DNA from: CAVRJC01 sp963721435
Lineage (GTDB): Bacteria > Actinomycetota > Acidimicrobiia > IMCC26256 > DASPTH01
Length of the DNA stretch: 64,000 nt
Reading direction: 5' to 3'
NCBI GenBank assembly: GCA_963721435.1
Contig: CAVRJC010000005.1
Location: 124,001 to 188,000 of the forward strand
Under the pieces are notes generated by a model that worked only from the letters and a program-made list of their open reading frames with translations, ran no database searches and had not been told where the DNA came from. This document shows positions 58,079-64,000 of the stretch, in pieces; within the stretch, counting starts at the first letter, position 1; every line of letters begins with the position of its first letter. The translations under genes were made by a program, and so were the position numbers.

Positions 58079-58831
58079 GTGGACGAGGTCTTCAGAGCCC
58101 TGGCCGACCCGACTCGGCGCAGCCTCCTGGACGAGCTCTTCCGCTGCGACGGCCAGACGTTGCACGCGCTCGTCGAGCGCTGCTCGATGACCCGGTTCGG
58201 CGTGATGAAGCACCTGCACCAGCTCGAGGAGGCGGGCCTGGTGGTCACCAAGCGGCGAGGCCGCGAGAAGCTCCATTTCCTGAACCCGGTCCCGATCCGA
58301 CTCGTCCACGACCGGTGGGTGAGCAAGTACGCGGAGCCCTGGGCCGCAGGGCTCAGCGACCTCAAGACCAGACTGGAGAGCCCCATGGAGAAGGTGTTCG
58401 AGATCTACATCCGCACGACCCCCGAGCGGCTCTGGGAGGCGATCGTCGACCCCGAGATCCGGAGCAAGTACAACTTCGGGGCCGGCGTGCAGTCCGACTG
58501 GACGGTCGGGGCTCGTCTGGAGCTCACGGCTCCCGGCGCCGAGATGCTGCTCGGCGAGGGTGAGATCCTCGAGATCGACCCGCCCTGGAAGCTCGTGCAC
58601 ACGATGCTCGCCCACTTCAGCCCCGAAGCCGAAGCGGAAGGGACTTCGCGGGTGACGTGGGAGATCGAGCAGGTCGCCGACTCGTGCCGGCTCACCCTCA
58701 CCCACGACCAGATGCGCGAAGGCGCGAACAACCAGATCTACGGCGGCTGGCCGATGGTCCTCTCGGGCCTCAAGACCTGGCTCGAGACGGGTGAGGTCCT
58801 CACCACCCCCGGCTCCCTCATGTGGGCCTGA
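58079..58831 (+). CDS. ArsR-type regulator fused to SRPBCC (AHSA1-like) domain
   Basis: A 250-residue fusion. Residues 1-75 are an ArsR winged helix (FRALADPTRRSLLDELF, then a helix-turn-helix with MTRFGVMKHLHQLEEAGLV, and wing KRRGREKLHFL). Residues 104-250 are an AHSA1/SRPBCC ligand-binding domain (KVFEIYIRTTPERLWEAIVD, NFGAGVQSDWTVG, HDQMREGANNQIYGGWPMVL). No metal-binding Cys cluster is present, so the ligand is likely hydrophobic. GTG at 58079 matches a leaderless start with an operator spanning the promoter, so autorepression is likely. A start at 58049 would lie inside the operator. Confidence 0.88.
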   Translation: MDEVFRALADPTRRSLLDELFRCDGQTLHALVERCSMTRFGVMKHLHQLEEAGLVVTKRRGREKLHFLNPVPIRLVHDRWVSKYAEPWAAGLSDLKTRLESPMEKVFEIYIRTTPERLWEAIVDPEIRSKYNFGAGVQSDWTVGARLELTAPGAEMLLGEGEILEIDPPWKLVHTMLAHFSPEAEAEGTSRVTWEIEQVADSCRLTLTHDQMREGANNQIYGGWPMVLSGLKTWLETGEVLTTPGSLMWA

Positions 58832-58939
58832 TCGCGATCTGACAAGCGGGCGGGTTCATCGCGTGCGATGTGGAACGTGAGGCGTGCCAGATCGCACGCG
58901 GTTGCGTCGCACTCGTCGGCGACGCGGCGCGGACTCGCG

Positions 58940-59848
58940 TCAGTCGCCGAACAGGTCGTCGAGGATGGCGGCGAGGACGAGGGGTTGGTCGCCTTGCACG
59001 CTGTGCCCGGCGCCGTCGACCGCGATCACCTGCGCGTCGGGGCGGCGCCGGGCGAGCTCGGTGAGACCGACGTCGTCGACCAGCGTGCCCGGCGCGGTGC
59101 CGCGCACGAGGAGGATCGGGAGCTGTGAGTGCTCGACGTCGTCCCACAGCGACTCGAAGTCGGGGACGGGCGGGGGATCGCTGCTCTCGGTGCGGGCGTC
59201 CCAGTGCTGTTGGTGACGCCAGACCCATGTGCCGTCGGGCCGCTCGACCGCGTTGTGCAAGACGCCTCGGCGCAGTGACGACTCCGAGCGGGTCGGGTTG
59301 TAGCGCATGGTGCGCTCGAGGATCTCGTCGAACGAGGCGAACGACTCGGGGCCGCGGACGAACTCGCCGATCGGCGCAGCCTTCACGGGATCGAACGCCG
59401 GTGTCGCGTCGACGAGCACCTCTTGGTTGAAGTTCCCGGGGTAGTGCGCGCCCATCACCATCGCGGTCGCGCCACCGAGCGACATGCCCACGAGCACGCT
59501 CGCGTTCGGTGCGAGCGCGCGCACGACGACGTCGATGTCGGGTGCGAAGGCGCGCGGCGCGAACGGCGCGTCGGGGCGCGGCCCCGAGTAGCCGTGGCCG
59601 GGAAGGTCGATCGCCACGAGCGGCCGGCCGAGCGCGAGCGCGACGGTGTCCCAGGTGTGGGCGTTCTGGGCACCGCCGTGCAGGAGCACGAGCTGGGGGT
59701 CGTCGGAGCCCCATACCAGCGCGCTGAGCGTCCGGTCGGGTGCCACGTCGACGAACTCCCGCCGCACCACCGGCGGGGCGTCGAAGGGGAGGCCCCACTC
59801 CTCGGCGTTCTCGTGGAACAGCCCGAACTCGTCATAGGTGGAGGTCAT
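58940..59848 (-). CDS. Alpha/beta hydrolase
   Basis: A 302-residue alpha/beta-hydrolase. LVLLHGGAQNAHTWDTV is the oxyanion loop, VLVGMSLGGATAMVMG the nucleophile elbow (GMSLGG), VDGAGHSVQGDQP the His, and RGTAPGTLV the acid region. HGGAQNAHTW is the N-terminal signature of epoxide-hydrolase/esterase-like members. ATG at 59848 follows a TAGCTT hexamer (59856-59861) 7 nt upstream, suggesting a leaderless mRNA. Substrate unknown; divergent from typA. Confidence 0.85.
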   Translation of the reverse strand: MTSTYDEFGLFHENAEEWGLPFDAPPVVRREFVDVAPDRTLSALVWGSDDPQLVLLHGGAQNAHTWDTVALALGRPLVAIDLPGHGYSGPRPDAPFAPRAFAPDIDVVVRALAPNASVLVGMSLGGATAMVMGAHYPGNFNQEVLVDATPAFDPVKAAPIGEFVRGPESFASFDEILERTMRYNPTRSESSLRRGVLHNAVERPDGTWVWRHQQHWDARTESSDPPPVPDFESLWDDVEHSQLPILLVRGTAPGTLVDDVGLTELARRRPDAQVIAVDGAGHSVQGDQPLVLAAILDDLFGD

Positions 59849-59942
59849 GATCCGGAAGCTATCCCGGGGGCCGGTACCATGGCATCTCCCCCCTGCGTCA
59901 CCTCGACCGCACCGGTCGACAGCAGTCTCCGAAAGGTTCGTC

Positions 59943-61799
<1,857 letters not shown>

Positions 61800-61835
61800 T
61801 CCCCGCCGGAAACGAGGCCTGCGGGGCGTCTCACC

Positions 61836-61841
61836 TACGAT
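61836..61841 (+). promoter_or_regulatory. Putative -10 TACGAT, leaderless start of ctaA
   Basis: The hexamer ends 9 nt before the ATG at 61851; no ribosome binding site lies between. Confidence 0.4.
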
Positions 61842-61850
61842 CGGGTCGCC

Positions 61851-62801
61851 ATGCGAGTGCCTCGATTGAGCCCGGCCGCGTACCGAAAGATCACGCTCGT
61901 CGCCGCGATCCTGCTGGCGATCATCATCGTCACGGGCGCCGCCGTACGGCTCACGAAGTCGGGGCTCGGGTGCCCCGTCGGGGTGAGCTGCCCGAAGAGC
62001 CAACTGCAAGCGCATGGGCCGGCAAGCGAGCACGCCACCATCGAGCACGTCAACCGCCTGTTCACGGGGCTGGTCTCCGTGGCGGTGATCATCGCCGTGC
62101 TCGGCAGCTTGGTGCGCGTACCCCGCCGGCGCGACCTCGTGTGGCTCTCACTCGGGCTCGTTGCCGGCGTGTTCGCCCAGGCGGTCCTCGGCCAACTCAC
62201 GGTCGAGTTCGATCTCAAGCCGCAGTTCGTGATGGCCCACTTCCTCGTTTCGATCCTGCTGCTGACCAACGCCCTTGTTCTCGTGCGGCGCGCGGGCCAA
62301 CCCGACGGGCCCGCACATCCAGTCGTGAGCCGACGCACGGTGATCCTCGGTCGCGTGCTCGTCGCACTCGTCGCCGTCGTGCTCTTCACGGGCACGATCG
62401 TCACCGGGACGGGCCCCCACAGCGGCGGCGGCACACGCGACAACGTCGCACGCCTCGACTTCCGCCTGGAGAGCGTCGCGCGCGTCCACGGCACGCTGGT
62501 GATGATCTTTCTTGCTGCGGTGTTGCTCATGTTGTGGCTGGTGCGACACGACCGCGCACCGCGTCACGTGCGCACCTGGGTGACCGTCCTGCTGGTGGTC
62601 CTCGTCGCGCAGGCCGGCATCGGTTACTGGCAGTACTTCACCGACATCCCCGCGCTGCTCGTCGGCGTGCATGTGGCGGGCGCGACAGGAGTGTTCGCGG
62701 CGACGCTCGGCCTGTACCTGTCGATGTTCGAACGGGAGGCTCGGACGGTCACTCCCACCGCGCCCGTCTCACCTCCGGAGGGCGTGCTCGCGGCGTCGTG
62801 A
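61851..62801 (+). CDS. ctaA: Heme A synthase (COX15/CtaA)
   Basis: A 316-residue eight-helix membrane protein. GAAVRLTKSGLGCPVGVSCP carries the paired Cys of the first extracytoplasmic loop; HATIEHVNRLFTG, MAHFLVSILLLTN, ARVHGTLVMIFL and GVHVAGATGVF supply conserved heme-binding His residues. It converts heme O to heme A for aa3-type cytochrome oxidase, indicating aerobic respiration. The gene follows typA by 51 bp and precedes an SRPBCC gene; heme O synthase (ctaB) is not nearby. Confidence 0.92.
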   Translation: MRVPRLSPAAYRKITLVAAILLAIIIVTGAAVRLTKSGLGCPVGVSCPKSQLQAHGPASEHATIEHVNRLFTGLVSVAVIIAVLGSLVRVPRRRDLVWLSLGLVAGVFAQAVLGQLTVEFDLKPQFVMAHFLVSILLLTNALVLVRRAGQPDGPAHPVVSRRTVILGRVLVALVAVVLFTGTIVTGTGPHSGGGTRDNVARLDFRLESVARVHGTLVMIFLAAVLLMLWLVRHDRAPRHVRTWVTVLLVVLVAQAGIGYWQYFTDIPALLVGVHVAGATGVFAATLGLYLSMFEREARTVTPTAPVSPPEGVLAAS

Positions 62802-62822
62802 GCGGTGTGCGAGGCTCCTTCG

Positions 62823-63302
62823 GTGCCGACGCCGTTCCGCTTCGATCGCGGCTGGGACTTCGCGGTCACGCCCGAGCAGCTGTGGACGACGTTCGAGCAG
62901 ACCGACCGGTACCGCGAATGGTGGCCCTGGCTCAAGGACCTGCGCCTCGCTGGTGCCGATGCCGGGGGCGGCGCGGCATTCCAACCGGGCTCGCAGGCGA
63001 CGGTCGTCATCCAGGCGCCGTTGCCGTACCAGCTGCACTGCGTCGTGCACATCCACGAAGCCGAGGCCGCGCGCCGGCTCGTCGCGCACGTGACCGGCGA
63101 TCTGCAAGGGCCGGCGCGGCTCGAGCTCAGCCCGACCGCGACGGGGACGAGCGCGCGCATGGCATGGACACTCGACGTGCAGTCGTCGTTGCTCCGGCCG
63201 CTCGCGACGATCGCGCGGCCCGCGCTGGCGTGGGCCCACGACCGGATCGTCGAACGCGGGCTCGTGCAGTTCGAGTCGCACGCCCTCGACGGGACGCGGT
63301 GA
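62823..63302 (+). CDS. SRPBCC (START/Bet v1-like) family protein
   Basis: A 159-residue protein: VPTPFRFDRGWDFAVTPEQLW, REWWPWLKDLRLAG, QLHCVVHIHEAEAARRLVAHV and a helix WAHDRIVERGLVQFE at the end. The fold is the SRPBCC/polyketide cyclase-like helix-grip, binding hydrophobic ligands. GTG at 62823 follows GAGG; an alternative GTG at 62805 lies 4 nt after the ctaA stop. Probably cotranscribed with ctaA; role unknown. Confidence 0.8.
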   Translation: MPTPFRFDRGWDFAVTPEQLWTTFEQTDRYREWWPWLKDLRLAGADAGGGAAFQPGSQATVVIQAPLPYQLHCVVHIHEAEAARRLVAHVTGDLQGPARLELSPTATGTSARMAWTLDVQSSLLRPLATIARPALAWAHDRIVERGLVQFESHALDGTR

Positions 63303-63306
63303 CGGT

Positions 63307-64000
63307 CTAGCTGACCGCGGGAACCGCGCGGGCGGCCGCGAGGCGGTCCGACATCCGCTTGGCCGCGACACCGACGCGCTCGATGTAGACCATGAGGCGG
63401 TCGCGGGCCTGCTCGCCTGCGGCCTTGAGGTTCTGGAGGTGGTCGATCCGCCAGTGCTTGAAGATCACCGGCACGAGGATCTGGTCGTGATACGAGGAGA
63501 AGTCGTAGATGCCGGCGTTGGCGATCAGACGCGCGTGGCGCTTGAAGTCGGGGACACCGATGCCGGGCATCGCGAACGTACGCACCTGGCGCTCGATCGC
63601 CGCGACCACCGTCGACGGGTCGAGCTCGAGCGCGGCGGACGAGACCTCGCGGTAGAAGATGTGGTGCAGGTTCTCGTCGGCGGCGACGCGGCGCATGATC
63701 GCCTTGCCCACGGGGTCTTCCAGGATCTCTCCCGTGTTGCGGTGCGCGATCCGCGTCGCGAGCTCCTGCAGGGTGACGTAGACGATGCCGTCGGCAAGGC
63801 TCGGCGGATCCGGCACGATGCCGGTGGAGACCTGCACCATGCGCGCCCGCTCGAGCTCGCGGAGATCGATGGAGCGGGTGACCGACAGGTAGTCGCGGAT
63901 CACGATCGCGTGACGACCTTCCTCGGCCGTCCACCGACGGTTCCACTGGCCCCAGGGGTCGTCGGAACCGAAGCGTGACGCGATGCTGTGGAAGTAGTGC
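63307..64000 (-). CDS. Acyl-ACP desaturase (DesA-type), 5' end outside window
   Basis: At least 231 residues of the soluble diiron fatty acid desaturase family. Ligand motifs are WTAEEGRHAI (E-x2-H) and DENLHHIF (E-x2-H); the helical core reads YVTLQELATRIAHRNTG, MRRVAADENLHHIFYREV and FKRHARLIANAGIY. The frame is open to the window edge, so the N-terminus lies to the right. These enzymes introduce a double bond into acyl chains on ACP, for membrane or mycolate-type lipids. The stop is 4 nt from the SRPBCC stop (convergent). Confidence 0.9.
   Translation of the reverse strand, partial: HYFHSIASRFGSDDPWGQWNRRWTAEEGRHAIVIRDYLSVTRSIDLRELERARMVQVSTGIVPDPPSLADGIVYVTLQELATRIAHRNTGEILEDPVGKAIMRRVAADENLHHIFYREVSSAALELDPSTVVAAIERQVRTFAMPGIGVPDFKRHARLIANAGIYDFSSYHDQILVPVIFKHWRIDHLQNLKAAGEQARDRLMVYIERVGVAAKRMSDRLAAARAVPAVS

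Overview
The window is GC-rich, densely coding chromosomal DNA of an actinomycetote. Evidence includes a mycothiol S-conjugate amidase, seven luciferase-like (LLM/F420-type) oxidoreductases, PadR regulators, a heme A synthase with a paired-Cys loop, a BipA/TypA GTPase, an acyl-ACP desaturase, and frequent GTG/TTG starts. The enzyme mix (many LLM, SDR, VOC, amidohydrolase-2, Rieske and cytochrome P450 genes) would fit an Acidimicrobiia-like or mycobacteria-like heterotroph, but I cannot place it below phylum. I saw no tRNA, rRNA, CRISPR array, transposase, phage gene or plasmid gene.

Layout. 1-3203: a four-gene overlapping operon SDR-VOC-SDR-LLM, cut at its 5' end by the window edge. 3208-8454: carboxymuconolactone-decarboxylase-like protein, Rieske fusion protein, small basic protein, amidohydrolase and SDR. 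8451-13084: frameshifted prolyl aminopeptidase, SHOCT membrane protein, P450, SnoaL-like protein, LLM and VOC. 13218-17827: a three-subunit molybdenum hydroxylase (FAD, 2Fe-2S, Mo subunits) followed by a metallo-beta-lactamase-fold protein. 17870-23675: amidohydrolase, LLM, frameshifted methyltransferase, VOC, mca, and a multiply frameshifted LLM. 23811-25944: PadR regulator and two tandem-duplicated SDRs. 25961-31957: AlkB-like protein, MFS transporter, PilZ protein, MBL hydrolase, acyl-CoA synthetase, LLM. 32019-37641: small ORF with a strong hairpin, two zinc MDR dehydrogenases, lipase, histidine phosphatase, secreted hydrolase, LLM. 37675-43243: Asp/Asn beta-hydroxylase, alpha-oxoamine synthase, acyltransferase-like protein, then a methylthioadenosine phosphorylase/deaminase pair and an HD protein. 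43363-49525: membrane proteins, amidohydrolases, PadR and an N-acyl-D-amino-acid deacylase-like protein. 49733-58831: FKBP, pentapeptide, LtrA, epimerase, Rieske oxygenase, LLM, VOC, and an ArsR-SRPBCC fusion. 58940-64000: hydrolase, typA, ctaA, SRPBCC protein and a partial desaturase.

How the genes work together: most look like small catabolic modules for hydrophobic or aromatic/carboxylic substrates (activation by acyl-CoA synthetase, oxidation by LLM/P450/Rieske/Mo-hydroxylase, SDR dehydrogenation, amidohydrolase-2 decarboxylation or hydrolysis). No complete known pathway can be read off. A better-defined module is methylthioadenosine salvage by deamination plus phosphorolysis (40730-42675).

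Two window-wide patterns stand out. First, many first genes carry a TANNNT -10 hexamer only 6-9 nt before the start codon, implying leaderless mRNAs. Three divergent pairs share an almost identical 33-35 bp back-to-back promoter layout. Second, at least nine genes carry frameshifts, mostly repaired by removing one base. This looks more like insertion errors in the assembly than real gene decay.
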